Positions 49,980-58,300 of a stretch of 64,000 nt of DNA are shown here, piece after piece (positions within the stretch are counted from its first letter, which is position 1; every line of letters begins with the position of its first letter). This DNA comes from Faucicola mancuniensis (GTDB lineage: Bacteria; Pseudomonadota; Gammaproteobacteria; Pseudomonadales; Moraxellaceae): assembly GCF_046523945.1 (NCBI RefSeq), contig NZ_CP171363.1, positions 558,001 to 622,000 of the forward strand. Reading direction: 5' to 3'. The notes under the pieces were generated by a model. It had not been told where the DNA came from, made no database searches, and worked only from the letters and a program-made list of their open reading frames with translations. Made by a program: the position numbers and the translations under genes.

Positions 49980-52058
49980 ATGAAATTAAATCCAAAAATT
50001 TTGTCTTTGAGCGTGCTTGGTGTGATGTATAGCGTGAATGCGGTGGCGGACAATACGCCATCAACAACGTTACAAACGATTACCATCGTCGCTCAAAATA
50101 CCAAAAACCAAAACCAAACTGATGACATCTATCATGAAAACCAAGTATCTGCCAAGCAAGCGGACAGTTTGCATGATTATTTGGGGCAAGTGGCAGGCGT
50201 TCAAGTACGTGGCTCATCAAGCTTTGACCAGCACATTGCGATTCGTGGGATTGGGAATGACAATGATGGTTCGTTGTTAAAAATTACCGTTGATGGCGTA
50301 CGCCAACCTGAAACGACAGGCTTTCACCATATGGGTTCTTATGGTTTAGACCCAGATTTGTACAAAGCGACCGAAGTATCGGTGGGTAACAATTCGGTCA
50401 CATTGGGTAACAATGCGATTGGTGGTGCGGTTGCCTTTAGAACGGTGGATGCCGAAGATTTGTTACGCCCAGACCAAACCATCGGTGCAAGATTAAAACT
50501 TGGCTACGCCAGTAACGACAGCCAAGTTCACAGCACAGCGACTGTGTACGGCAAGCCAACTGATAACAGCGATGTATTATTATCATACGGTCAGCGTGAG
50601 AGCGATGGCGGCGAAGATGGTCATGGCAAGCATATCATTGGCGATGATATCAGTATCAAAAATATTTTGGCAAAAGTGAGTGTAAAACCTGTTGAAGGGC
50701 ATAAATTATCGCTAAGCTATCAACAAACCGATAATGATGGTAATTATCCGTTTCGCCCAAATATTGGTTATCAAGCCAATTTGCCAAACAATGTGCACCC
50801 CGGTTATTTGAACAATAAAACCTATTCTATCGGTTATGATTATACGCCAAATGATGATTTTGAATTAACCAGTAAATTGTACAAATTAGAAAATGAGTCC
50901 AAAGTACAAGGTTTTTTTGGTGGTAAACTCATTCAAACTGGCGGTTTTGGTGAAACAACAGGTTTAAACTTAAATGTTAATCAAAATCTTTCTCAAGCAT
51001 TAAGCAGTCAAAATTTAAATCACCGTTTGACTTATGGACTAGAAGCCTATAAAAAACAATCAGAAAGCCTAACAGGCAGTACATCGACCGAAGCGACCAG
51101 TGCGGGTGTGTATTTACAAGACCGTATTAACTTTGGCAAATTGACTGTTACCCCCGGTATTCGTTACGATAATTACAAAGCGACCAATACCAAAGACCAA
51201 TCTGAAACCTTTGATAAAGTGTCTGGTGCGTTGGGTTTAGAATATCAAATTTTGCCAAAAACGTCTGTTTTTGCAAGCTATACCCAATTATTTAATGGAC
51301 CTCGCCTGCCAGAAACCCTTCGTAACAGTTCATATTTGTATGATTTAAGCAAATTAAAACCAGAAACAGGTAACAATACCGAAGTTGGATTTAGCACACG
51401 TTTTGATGATGTGTTTAAAGCCAATGATAGTTTAGGTTTAACAGCTAAATATTTTAATACAGATTATAAAAATAAATTTGTAAGAGAAACAACAAGTGGT
51501 TATGCTTATCGAGAAGATGGTACGCCAGTCGCTATTCAGTATCAAAAAGATGCTGATGGAAATAAAAAAGAACTTCCATTTCCATTTACAACCTATAGCG
51601 GAAAATATATCAACGCAGGTGATGTTGAGTATAAAGGCTATGAAGTCATGGCAAATTATCGCAAAGATAATATCGGTGTCAATCTAGGCTACGCCCATGC
51701 AAAAAGTAAAGATGCCGATGGCTACCAATTAAGCCGTGATAGTGGCGACCAATTAACACTTGGTTTTAACTATGGTAATGTTGATGATTATTTAATCGGT
51801 GTCAATTTCCGCCATGTGGCAAGCCTTGATAGAAAAGAAGCACCAAGTAAAAATAACAAAACTGGTGTCACTCAATTAGACAGTTTTACGACGATTGATT
51901 TGACAGGCAGTTATAAACCAAAACGCTTGCCAAATGTGAGCATTGACGCAGGTATTTATAACTTAACTGATGAATACTATGCCGAGCATACTTCAAACCG
52001 CTTAAACGATACAGCGATGGGACGTAATGCCAAAATTGCAGTAACCTATCAATTTTAA
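49980..52058 (+). CDS. TonB-dependent outer-membrane receptor, heme/iron type
   Basis: This 692 aa receptor has a Sec signal peptide (MKLNPKILSLSVLGVMYSVN AVA), the TonB box-like TLQTITIVAQ, a plug domain (HENQVSAKQADSLHDYLGQV, IAIRGIGNDNDGS) and a 22-strand barrel ending YQF. The barrel motif LFNGPRLPETLR with downstream LKPETGNNTEVGF parallels the FRAP/NPNL region of heme and hemoglobin receptors (HemR/HmbR/HutA-like). Strict Fur control supports iron or heme uptake. Exact ligand is uncertain; it could also be a siderophore receptor serving the ABC operon at 28.4 kb, although it is not linked. Confidence 0.85.
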   Translation: MKLNPKILSLSVLGVMYSVNAVADNTPSTTLQTITIVAQNTKNQNQTDDIYHENQVSAKQADSLHDYLGQVAGVQVRGSSSFDQHIAIRGIGNDNDGSLLKITVDGVRQPETTGFHHMGSYGLDPDLYKATEVSVGNNSVTLGNNAIGGAVAFRTVDAEDLLRPDQTIGARLKLGYASNDSQVHSTATVYGKPTDNSDVLLSYGQRESDGGEDGHGKHIIGDDISIKNILAKVSVKPVEGHKLSLSYQQTDNDGNYPFRPNIGYQANLPNNVHPGYLNNKTYSIGYDYTPNDDFELTSKLYKLENESKVQGFFGGKLIQTGGFGETTGLNLNVNQNLSQALSSQNLNHRLTYGLEAYKKQSESLTGSTSTEATSAGVYLQDRINFGKLTVTPGIRYDNYKATNTKDQSETFDKVSGALGLEYQILPKTSVFASYTQLFNGPRLPETLRNSSYLYDLSKLKPETGNNTEVGFSTRFDDVFKANDSLGLTAKYFNTDYKNKFVRETTSGYAYREDGTPVAIQYQKDADGNKKELPFPFTTYSGKYINAGDVEYKGYEVMANYRKDNIGVNLGYAHAKSKDADGYQLSRDSGDQLTLGFNYGNVDDYLIGVNFRHVASLDRKEAPSKNNKTGVTQLDSFTTIDLTGSYKPKRLPNVSIDAGIYNLTDEYYAEHTSNRLNDTAMGRNAKIAVTYQF

Positions 52059-52105
52059 TGGATAGCGTGATAACAATAATAATAAAGCAGTAACTTTTCT
52101 CCACC

Positions 52106-52138
52106 ACCGATTACCAATAGCTAGAGTTGGTAATCGGT
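52106..52138 (+). terminator. Terminator of the TonB receptor gene
   Basis: Arms accgattaccaa (52106-52117) and ttggtaatcggt (52127-52138) form a perfect 12 bp stem followed by T7. Confidence 0.92.
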
Positions 52139-52207
52139 TTTTTTAACACGACCTTTTTAACAAAAAAAAGACAGCCAACACTGTCTTTTTGTATTTTTGA
52201 ACAAACG

Positions 52208-53716
52208 TTAAAAACTTTTTGGATTTTTTAACTCATCGTGCCCATCAGCGTCTTCCACTTTGGGGTGTGGCACAGCGATACCGACCGCACAAGGGTCATC
52301 TTGAATCACCATTGGGGCAGGTTGATAACGACTAATCAGCTCATTACCATACTTATCCTCGCCCACCACATATTTAAAACCTTTTCGGTTAAACCGATTA
52401 ACAAGGCGTTGATACCAACCTGCAAAACCTTCCGTTGGTGCATTTGGATTATGATAAAACGCATTCATCACTGCAGGCAAACCAAGCCCACACACAACCC
52501 CAGACAGCAACACAACGATAAACACATAACCCACGAGATAACCGCTATACGGCTGTAATGCTGGCACATTGGCAACCGACAAAATCAACGCAAGCGAAAT
52601 ACCACCACGCACACCGCCCCACGACAAAATAGTCAAACTACCATTGTAACGACTTTTCTTGAGTTGTGGAAAAAAAGCAAACGAAATAAAATTTGCCAAA
52701 AAACGGGCAATATGCAAACACACAAACGCCACCACACCGCCAATAATCAGACTTGCACTCAAATCCAAAATAAACAGCTCAAGCCCAATCAGCGTAAACA
52801 AAAACGCATTGATAATGCCTTCGATGGCGTGCCAAAAATGATTAATCTCATCAATCTCATCATCAGAGCGAATGTCGTGCCATTTGTTCCCCACAATCAG
52901 ACCGCCCACCACACAAGCAATCGGTGCAGACGCATGAGCGTGCAACGCCACCAAATACGAACCTGCCGCCAAAAATGCCGTTGTCAAAATAAGCGACTCC
53001 ATCTCATGCTTACCTGCCAAAATGCGTAACACCATTTGACCAAAAAACCAGCCAATAATCACAGCGACCACAATCTCATAGCCAAGCGTCTTTAGCATAC
53101 CAATCGCACTAAACTTATCCCCTTGTAACACAGACAAAATCGTCATAAACAACGCAATACACACCGCATCATTAAATAACGACTCACCTTCTAGCTTTAC
53201 CATCAAATGATGTGGTGCTTTGACCGAATTTAACACACCTTTAATGCCAATCGGGTCAGTCGCCCCAAGCCCTGCACCCAGTAGCAACAGAACGCTAAGC
53301 GGAATCACATGACCTGAAATCCACTGAAAACCAAACATCATGCCTGCAAAAATCACCGCACATAAGCCTAACGCCACACTTGCCAAAATGCCAATCGGTT
53401 TCCAATAATTTTTTAAATCCGATACTTGAAACTTTAACGCAGACGCTGTCAAAATAAAACAAATCACGCCATTAATCAAAAAATCATAAAAATCAATGCC
53501 TTTGACTGCTTCTTCAATATGATGAATATTAATCGTGATAAACTGACTGCCATTTAACAGACTGGCGCTCCACTGCAAAATAAAAACCAAAACCGCCGAC
53601 ACAATCGGCACGCCAATCGCCTGTGGAAAGCCCAAAATCCGCTTGTTCACCATCGTGGTAATCACCGACAATGCACAGACAGCGACCAGAACTTGTAATA
53701 AAAAGAAATTTCCCAT
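52208..53716 (-). CDS. CPA1-family cation:proton antiporter (NhaP-like)
   Basis: This 502 aa membrane protein exchanges Na+/K+ for H+. Start at ATG 53716 (MGNFFLLQVLVAVCALSVIT): an earlier in-frame ATG at 53800 lies in the loop of the upstream kinase terminator and is rejected. About 12 hydrophobic segments are visible, with the CPA1 signatures LGAGLGATDPIGIKGVL and KLEGESLFNDAVCIALFM and GGVRGGISLALILSV. The last ~90 residues are a soluble tail with no RCK/TrkA-C domain. The ion specificity cannot be read from sequence. Confidence 0.92.
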   Translation of the reverse strand: MGNFFLLQVLVAVCALSVITTMVNKRILGFPQAIGVPIVSAVLVFILQWSASLLNGSQFITINIHHIEEAVKGIDFYDFLINGVICFILTASALKFQVSDLKNYWKPIGILASVALGLCAVIFAGMMFGFQWISGHVIPLSVLLLLGAGLGATDPIGIKGVLNSVKAPHHLMVKLEGESLFNDAVCIALFMTILSVLQGDKFSAIGMLKTLGYEIVVAVIIGWFFGQMVLRILAGKHEMESLILTTAFLAAGSYLVALHAHASAPIACVVGGLIVGNKWHDIRSDDEIDEINHFWHAIEGIINAFLFTLIGLELFILDLSASLIIGGVVAFVCLHIARFLANFISFAFFPQLKKSRYNGSLTILSWGGVRGGISLALILSVANVPALQPYSGYLVGYVFIVVLLSGVVCGLGLPAVMNAFYHNPNAPTEGFAGWYQRLVNRFNRKGFKYVVGEDKYGNELISRYQPAPMVIQDDPCAVGIAVPHPKVEDADGHDELKNPKSF

Positions 53717-53786
53717 AATTACTATCGCTACTAAAAAATTAACATAAAAAAATGAATAAAAATTGGTAAAATTTATCAAAAAAAAA

Positions 53787-53815
53787 TGCCTTACCAACAT
53801 AACATCGGTAAAGCA
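53787..53815 (-). terminator. Terminator of the hybrid histidine kinase gene
   Basis: On the minus strand tgctttacc and ggtaaggca (53807-53815 / 53787-53795, one G-U pair) enclose an 11 nt loop and run into T9. Its position also fixes the downstream antiporter start. Confidence 0.88.
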
Positions 53816-53863
53816 CTCACTTTAGGCAATTTTAAATTAATAATCAAGCATTTTTTAGCCAAA

Positions 53864-55576
53864 TTAATGGATTATAGCAAATTTTTTTAACCAACTTTGA
53901 ATCATCTTATCCAAAAACTCAGGTTTATAAGGCTTGGTACAATAATCCTGCATACCTGCATTCAGATAAGTTTGTTTATCACCATGCGTGGCATGAGCCG
54001 TTACAGCGATAATCGGTGGCAACTTGTGAAACGATTTTTTTAAGATTTTTGTCGCTTGCACACCGTCCATAATTGGCATTTGATGGTCCATCAAAATCAT
54101 TTGATATTTTTGTGGATTTTGGCTAAACATCGTTACCGCCTCGTTGCCATCTTTTGCCAAATCAACGGTATAGCCAAATTTTTTCAAACTTTTAATCGCC
54201 ACCATCGCATTGATATGATTGTCTTCGGCTAATAAAATATGAGCGGACAAACGTTCATCATTTTCTGTATTTTCGGTATCGCTTAACACAAGGTTATCAG
54301 CATTTTGCAAAACTTCAAGCGGTAAACACAAACTAAACGTACTGCCTTTGCCCTCTTCGCTATCCAACGTGATTGTACCGCCCATGCCTTCGGCTAAAGC
54401 TTTGCACACCGATAGCCCAAGCCCTGTACCACAATACATTCGGTGCGTGAATTTATCCGCTTGATTATACGCATCAAAAATCACCGCTTGGGTTTCTTTA
54501 CGAATGCCAATGCCTGTATCCACCACTTGTAGCTTGATTTCACAATCATCACAGCAGTTAATTGCTCGCAGTGTAACCGTGCCGTTCGCAGGGGTAAATT
54601 TGATGGCATTATTCACCAAATTCGCCAAAATTTGACGCACACGCATAGGGTCAGCTTTGACAAGTGTTGGCAAATCATCTGGATAATCAAAAACCAACTG
54701 AACATCATGGGCTTTGGCATCAGCGACAAATACAGCAAGAATTTGTGAACACAGTTGTTTTAAATCCACAGGCACAAATTGAAAATCCATTTGACCTGAT
54801 TCAATTTTTGACAAATCCAAAATATCACTGACAATATTTAACAAATGTTCATTAGAATGACGTATATATTTGATATAATCTTTTTGTTGTTCATCAATGC
54901 CCATATACTCAAGCAAATCCAACATACCCATAATACCGTTCATCGGCGTGCGAATTTCGTGGCTCATATTTGCCAAAAAAGCCGACTTGATTTCACCTGC
55001 TCGTTCCGCTTTGTATTTTTGCAAACGCAACTCTAATGCATCAGTAATCATGTCTGAAAACTGTTGCAAAATCGTGCGTTCATTCTCGCCCAAATCTGGC
55101 TGTGCTTGCATATCTGCAATACAAAGCGAGCCTAGCACATAGCCGTGATTTTGGTTATCATACACAATAATCGGACAACCCGCATAAAAACGTACAGGCA
55201 TCTCTATATTCACAAACGGATGCTGTGCCAAATCCGCGCGTTGCAACGTATCTGGAATGACAACAATTTGTGAACCTTGAATCGTTTCTTGGCAAAAAGT
55301 GGAAGATTTTGGAAAAACCGTCTCATCAAGCCCAATTGATGATTTTGCAAATTGTTCGGTATCATCAATAAAATTAATCGCCACAATCGGTACAGCAAAA
55401 AAACGTTTCACTAAATCAACAATACGGTCAAATGCCTGTTCAGGCTGGGTGTGCATGATTTGATATTCCTGCAATTTTTTAACACGTAGTGTCTCGTCCC
55501 AAACAAAGGTAATAGGCTGAAAAGTTGGAGGATTTTGTGGGTTTGGTGAATTTTCACCAGTAATAAGAGTAGTCAT
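53864..55576 (-). CDS. Hybrid sensor histidine kinase (GAF-HisKA-HATPase-REC)
   Basis: This 570 aa cytoplasmic protein has no membrane segment. A GAF sensor domain spans ~45-185 (RFFAVPIVAINFIDDTEQF ... FVNIEMPVRFYAGCPI), the HisKA dimerisation helix has the phospho-acceptor His206 in FLANMSHEIRTPMNG, the HATPase domain shows N-box NNAIKFTP, DTGIGI and GTGLGLSVCK, and a receiver domain ends the protein with phospho-acceptor Asp in MILMDHQMPIMDG. It resembles PDO2-type hybrid kinases that report redox or small molecules. No partner Hpt or regulator is adjacent. Its start codon follows a run of 11 G, so its translation may be phase-variable. Confidence 0.93.
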   Translation of the reverse strand: MTTLITGENSPNPQNPPTFQPITFVWDETLRVKKLQEYQIMHTQPEQAFDRIVDLVKRFFAVPIVAINFIDDTEQFAKSSIGLDETVFPKSSTFCQETIQGSQIVVIPDTLQRADLAQHPFVNIEMPVRFYAGCPIIVYDNQNHGYVLGSLCIADMQAQPDLGENERTILQQFSDMITDALELRLQKYKAERAGEIKSAFLANMSHEIRTPMNGIMGMLDLLEYMGIDEQQKDYIKYIRHSNEHLLNIVSDILDLSKIESGQMDFQFVPVDLKQLCSQILAVFVADAKAHDVQLVFDYPDDLPTLVKADPMRVRQILANLVNNAIKFTPANGTVTLRAINCCDDCEIKLQVVDTGIGIRKETQAVIFDAYNQADKFTHRMYCGTGLGLSVCKALAEGMGGTITLDSEEGKGSTFSLCLPLEVLQNADNLVLSDTENTENDERLSAHILLAEDNHINAMVAIKSLKKFGYTVDLAKDGNEAVTMFSQNPQKYQMILMDHQMPIMDGVQATKILKKSFHKLPPIIAVTAHATHGDKQTYLNAGMQDYCTKPYKPEFLDKMIQSWLKKFAIIH

Positions 55577-55578
55577 TA

Positions 55579-55589
55579 CCCCCCCCCCC
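55579..55589 (-). repeat. Poly-G tract (G11) immediately before the kinase start codon
   Basis: On the coding strand the tract reads A-G11-TA-ATG. The tract lies where the Shine-Dalgarno should be. Slipped-strand change of its length would alter spacing between any upstream leader and the ATG. Homopolymer G tracts are the usual phase-variation sites in Moraxella (for example uspA1). Confidence 0.85.
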
Positions 55590-55662
55590 TATTTTAACAA
55601 TTTATCTAATAAAAACAATAACTTACAACTAGTTTTTTTACAATTTATTCAAATACAACGAC

Positions 55663-56466
55663 TTACAATAAAAGCAAACTCTCCGCCACCATCACCATAC
55701 CGAAAACCGATGTAACTGCCACCGCAGAGCCGTAGCCACCACAATGCAATCCACCTGTTTGACAAGATTTGTCCACAATCGGTGGTTGTGTAGAATATAC
55801 ACATTTCATGCCAAATTTTTCGGTTAGTTGTGGGTTAATGCCTTTTTCACGCAGTTTTTGGCGAAGTTTGGCAAGTAATGGGTCTTGGTAGGTATCTTTT
55901 AAATCACTGACTTTTACCGCAGTTGGGTCGGTTTTGCCCCCTGCTCCCCCAGCGATAATAAGTTTTAATTTATTAAAGCGACAATGTAACGCAATCGCAA
56001 GTTTTGCATTCATATCATCAATACAATCTAGGATAATGACAGATTTGCCTTGCTGTTTTAGTTCATTGTTGGCTTGGCGGTTGGGTAATAAATCATTGAT
56101 ATTTTTATCATTGATAAAGTCATCAATCAAGTTTAATCGGACAAGTGGATTAATTTGTCGGATACGTTCCGCCATCGCTTCAATTTTGCTTTTGCCAAAA
56201 TTGCTATCAAGTGCGGGCAATTGCCGATTGACATTGCTTGCGACTAGCACATCCATGTCTATAAGCGTAATTTCGCCCACGCCTGTCCGAGCCAAACCTT
56301 CAGCCACCCACGAGCCGACACCGCCCACGCCAATCACAAAAACATGGGCATTGCTAAAGTTGTAAAATTTTTGTTCACCATAGAGTGTTTTTGTACCTGC
56401 AAAACGGCGGTCGTATTGGTTTTCAGTGAAATTGTCGGTTAAATTTTGGTTTTGGTTATTTTGCAT
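55663..56466 (-). CDS. tcdA: tRNA threonylcarbamoyladenosine dehydratase TcdA
   Basis: TcdA (CsdL/YgdL) dehydrates t6A37 of tRNA to the cyclic ct6A form using ATP. The 267 aa E1-like protein has the core QYDRRFAGTKTLYGEQK, nucleotide motif VFVIGVGGVGSWVAEGLART, ASNVNRQLPAL with the conserved Arg, LDCIDDMNAKLAI and the C-terminal GSAVAVTSVFGMVMVAE. The hydrophobic C-terminal helix fits its membrane anchoring. It lies directly left of the structured locus at 56.5 kb, on the same strand. Confidence 0.94.
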   Translation of the reverse strand: MQNNQNQNLTDNFTENQYDRRFAGTKTLYGEQKFYNFSNAHVFVIGVGGVGSWVAEGLARTGVGEITLIDMDVLVASNVNRQLPALDSNFGKSKIEAMAERIRQINPLVRLNLIDDFINDKNINDLLPNRQANNELKQQGKSVIILDCIDDMNAKLAIALHCRFNKLKLIIAGGAGGKTDPTAVKVSDLKDTYQDPLLAKLRQKLREKGINPQLTEKFGMKCVYSTQPPIVDKSCQTGGLHCGGYGSAVAVTSVFGMVMVAESLLLL

Positions 56467-56526
56467 AATAATGACTTTTTTGTTAAATGGTTTAATTTAT
56501 TCAATCATTGCTTTTTGTAAAATCTA

Positions 56527-56554
56527 TTGATTTTTATCTCAAAAATGCTAATAT
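56527..56554 (+). promoter_or_regulatory. Plus-strand promoter of the structured locus (putative antisense RNA)
   Basis: TTGATT (56527-56532), a 16 bp spacer and TAATAT (56549-56554) preceded by TGC (extended -10). A start near 56561 would begin the RNA exactly at the outer stem. Confidence 0.6.
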
Positions 56555-56559
56555 AAAGG

Positions 56560-56718
56560 ATAAGGAGTAAGGCTCAACATCCTTGTTAAGCCCCCAATTA
56601 GCAACCTATGACAATCGCTAATTGGTTATCATCTCAATAAGCATACCTGCTTACGGTTAATAAGACGATTGACGATAAGTTTGAAAAGCGTGTTCATCGT
56701 AACGCTCCTTATTTTTTT
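56560..56718 (+). ncRNA. Candidate structured small RNA antisense to a 22-codon ORF
   Basis: A plus-strand RNA from ~56561 would contain ataaggag at 56560-56567 that pairs perfectly with ctccttat at 56705-56712, an internal hairpin ccaattagc/gctaattgg (56594-56602 and 56617-56625), a ggctcaac/gttaagcc hairpin (56571-56592), and an agcgt/acgct stem (56687-56706) before a T7 run ending at 56718. That makes a ~155 nt closed fold with its own terminator. It is antisense to the small ORF at 56629-56697. I recognise no known RNA family (not 6S, SRP or tmRNA-like). Confidence 0.5.
56629..56697 (-). CDS. Candidate 22-aa peptide, type I toxin-like (unrecognised)
   Basis: The ORF starts ATG 56697 behind a strong AAGGAG (56705-56710, 7 nt spacing) and encodes MNTLFKLIVNRL-INRKQVCLLR, a hydrophobic/cationic peptide (five Lys/Arg, no acidic residue). 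A near-consensus promoter (TTGACT-16-TATACT, 56794-56821) drives it on the minus strand through a leader with two hairpins. In that mRNA the AAGGAG can pair with CTCCTTAT at the 3' side (56560-56567), masking the ribosome site, as in type I toxin mRNAs. An opposing promoter could give the antisense antitoxin. No homologous family is recognised, so this is inference from architecture. Confidence 0.45.
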   Translation of the reverse strand: MNTLFKLIVNRLINRKQVCLLR

Positions 56719-56793
56719 GTTAGGTTTCAGCCTAACGGCTCTATTGGATACGACTCCAATCGCCATTAACGGTTCTTACTTACTGACGTTGTC

Positions 56794-56821
56794 AGTATAG
56801 TGTCATACAAAAAAAAGTCAA
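56794..56821 (-). promoter_or_regulatory. Strong minus-strand promoter of the 22-codon ORF
   Basis: TTGACT (56816-56821) and TATACT (56794-56799), each 5 of 6 to consensus, are 16 bp apart. The -35 lies in the arm of the 56816-56850 hairpin, so terminator and promoter overlap. Confidence 0.75.
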
Positions 56822-56850
56822 GCTATCAATTTATAGATGATAGCTTGACT
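56816..56850. terminator. Hairpin terminator between the structured locus and the TatD-like gene
   Basis: Arms agtcaagctatca (56816-56828) and tgatagcttgact (56838-56850) form a perfect 13 bp stem with A8 on the left and T6 on the right. It can end the minus-strand tatD-like transcript. Confidence 0.9.
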
Positions 56851-56875
56851 TTTTTATTTGTGTTTTTGTTAAAAT

Positions 56876-57712
56876 TTAAACATCTAAATCCAAAACCGAC
56901 AAACTATTTTGCCATAATTGTTCCGCCAATTTTGCTTTTTCCACATTTAACAAAACCGCTAATTCATCAAGCACAAAAATCAAATTGGCTGGCGTATTAC
57001 GTCTACCATGACTTTCGTGGCAACAAACAGGGGTAAAATCAGGACAATCCGTTTCTATTACCAAACTTTCTAGCCCAACGGTTTTGACAAGTTCCACAAT
57101 CGTGTTACGCAGTTTTTTGGCGTTTGGATTGGTAACTTGTCCTGTGATGCCGATTTTAAAACCCAAATTCACAAACGCTTTGGCTTCTTGAATACCACCG
57201 CTAAAACTGTGAGCGATACCGCCATTGTTAAACTTTTGATTTTTCAAGATTTTTAGCGTATCGCCATGTGCTTTACGAATGTGTAGCAAGGCTGGTAAAT
57301 TGTAATTTTTTGCCAAATCCAATTGTTTGATAAAAAAATCTTGTTGTTTGGCGTAATTTTTTGCCGTTTTCATTTCATCGGTAAAGGTATCAAGCCCAAT
57401 TTCACCAATGGCAACGGATTTGTGATTTTTGATAAAATTTTCTAATAAAATCAAATCATTATCGGTATGCTGTGTGATATAAAATGGGTGCAAACCAAAA
57501 GCTAAATGAGCGGTTGGAGATTTTTGTTTGTTTGCAATAAACTTTTGTATTTGGTTTTGGCAATTGACCATTTGATTAAAAAGTTTTGCCAAAAATCCGA
57601 TTAAAATCAAATGCCTAATGCCATTGTCATACGCCAATGTGCATTGCTCGGCTCTGTCAATGTCAAATTCTGGCACGTCAAAATGGGTGTGGGTGTCTAT
57701 GATTTTTAGCAT
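56876..57712 (-). CDS. TatD-family metal-dependent hydrolase
   Basis: This 278 aa TatD-like protein begins MLKIIDTHTHFDVPEFDIDR, with the metal-binding HxH, followed by FGLHPFYI, the metal Glu in SVAIGEIGLDTF, HIRKAHGDTL, GGIAHSFSGGIQEAK and VIETDCPDFTP with the final Asp. TatD-type enzymes are 3'-5' exonucleases or D-aminoacyl-tRNA deacylases in DNA repair or quality control. The exact subfamily (TatD, YcfH, YjjV) is not certain; YjjV-like is plausible. It ends at the shared terminator. Confidence 0.9.
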   Translation of the reverse strand: MLKIIDTHTHFDVPEFDIDRAEQCTLAYDNGIRHLILIGFLAKLFNQMVNCQNQIQKFIANKQKSPTAHLAFGLHPFYITQHTDNDLILLENFIKNHKSVAIGEIGLDTFTDEMKTAKNYAKQQDFFIKQLDLAKNYNLPALLHIRKAHGDTLKILKNQKFNNGGIAHSFSGGIQEAKAFVNLGFKIGITGQVTNPNAKKLRNTIVELVKTVGLESLVIETDCPDFTPVCCHESHGRRNTPANLIFVLDELAVLLNVEKAKLAEQLWQNSLSVLDLDV

Positions 57713-57904
57713 ATTTGGATTTTTAGTATTGGCGGATTTTTGAGATTAGAAAAGTTCTGCATGGCTTAATTATTCCAATGATGTTAAAACCAAATGATGA
57801 CAAACTAATCCAAACATTTCGCCAATTATTGTTATTAATAGAATTGGTTTGTTGCATTTGAATTTCTATTTTTTTGCGATTAACCGTTGTTATGCCTTTT
57901 AATT

Positions 57905-58270
57905 TTAAAATAATGACGGAATTAATAACGCACTTTTAAAATTTTCATCAAAATCAAAGCCTTTTGTATTGATTTGATTTTCAAAGAAATATTCATATTG
58001 CAAAACTTGACCAATGCCACGCACATAATCGGTTACGCCAATATCACCCGCTTTTACTTCAATAATAGAGTGGATTTTATTGTCATAAACAAGCGTAAAA
58101 TCCGCAATAATCCCATTGATATAACGGTCTTCATGAATAAGATTTAGGCGTGTTAAATCCGTTGGCAAATCCAAAGCAGACAATAAATCGGTTTTGATAT
58201 TTTCATGCGTTGCAAGTAAATCATGAAAATATTTTTCACGGACATTGTCTTGAGTAGGTGATAATGACAT
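57905..58270 (-). CDS. PD-(D/E)XK nuclease-like protein, C-terminally truncated
   Basis: The 121 aa frame contains a nuclease-like core: INGIIADFTLVYDNKIHSIIEVKAGD, i.e. D then E-x-K after a beta hairpin, followed by GQVLQYEYFF. This pattern is seen in restriction-like endonucleases and VRR-NUC-type proteins. It ends early (ALLIPSLF) at TAA; after a frameshift, KLKGITTVNRKKIEIQMQ continues coding-like to ~57724, so the gene is probably a frameshifted remnant of a larger protein. Adjacent to valS; no methylase partner. Exact family unknown. Confidence 0.6.
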   Translation of the reverse strand: MSLSPTQDNVREKYFHDLLATHENIKTDLLSALDLPTDLTRLNLIHEDRYINGIIADFTLVYDNKIHSIIEVKAGDIGVTDYVRGIGQVLQYEYFFENQINTKGFDFDENFKSALLIPSLF

Positions 58271-58300
58271 AACTTAGTTTCCTAAAAATACACTTTTAGA

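Noticed and set aside
53717..53800. Longer antiporter start at 53800
   Set aside because: It would begin inside the terminator hairpin of the upstream kinase gene.
56560..56718. Reading the 56.56-56.72 kb fold as 6S RNA or a retron msr-msd
   Set aside because: Outer closing stem is only 8-9 bp and the inside lacks the 6S central bubble; there is no reverse transcriptase nearby.
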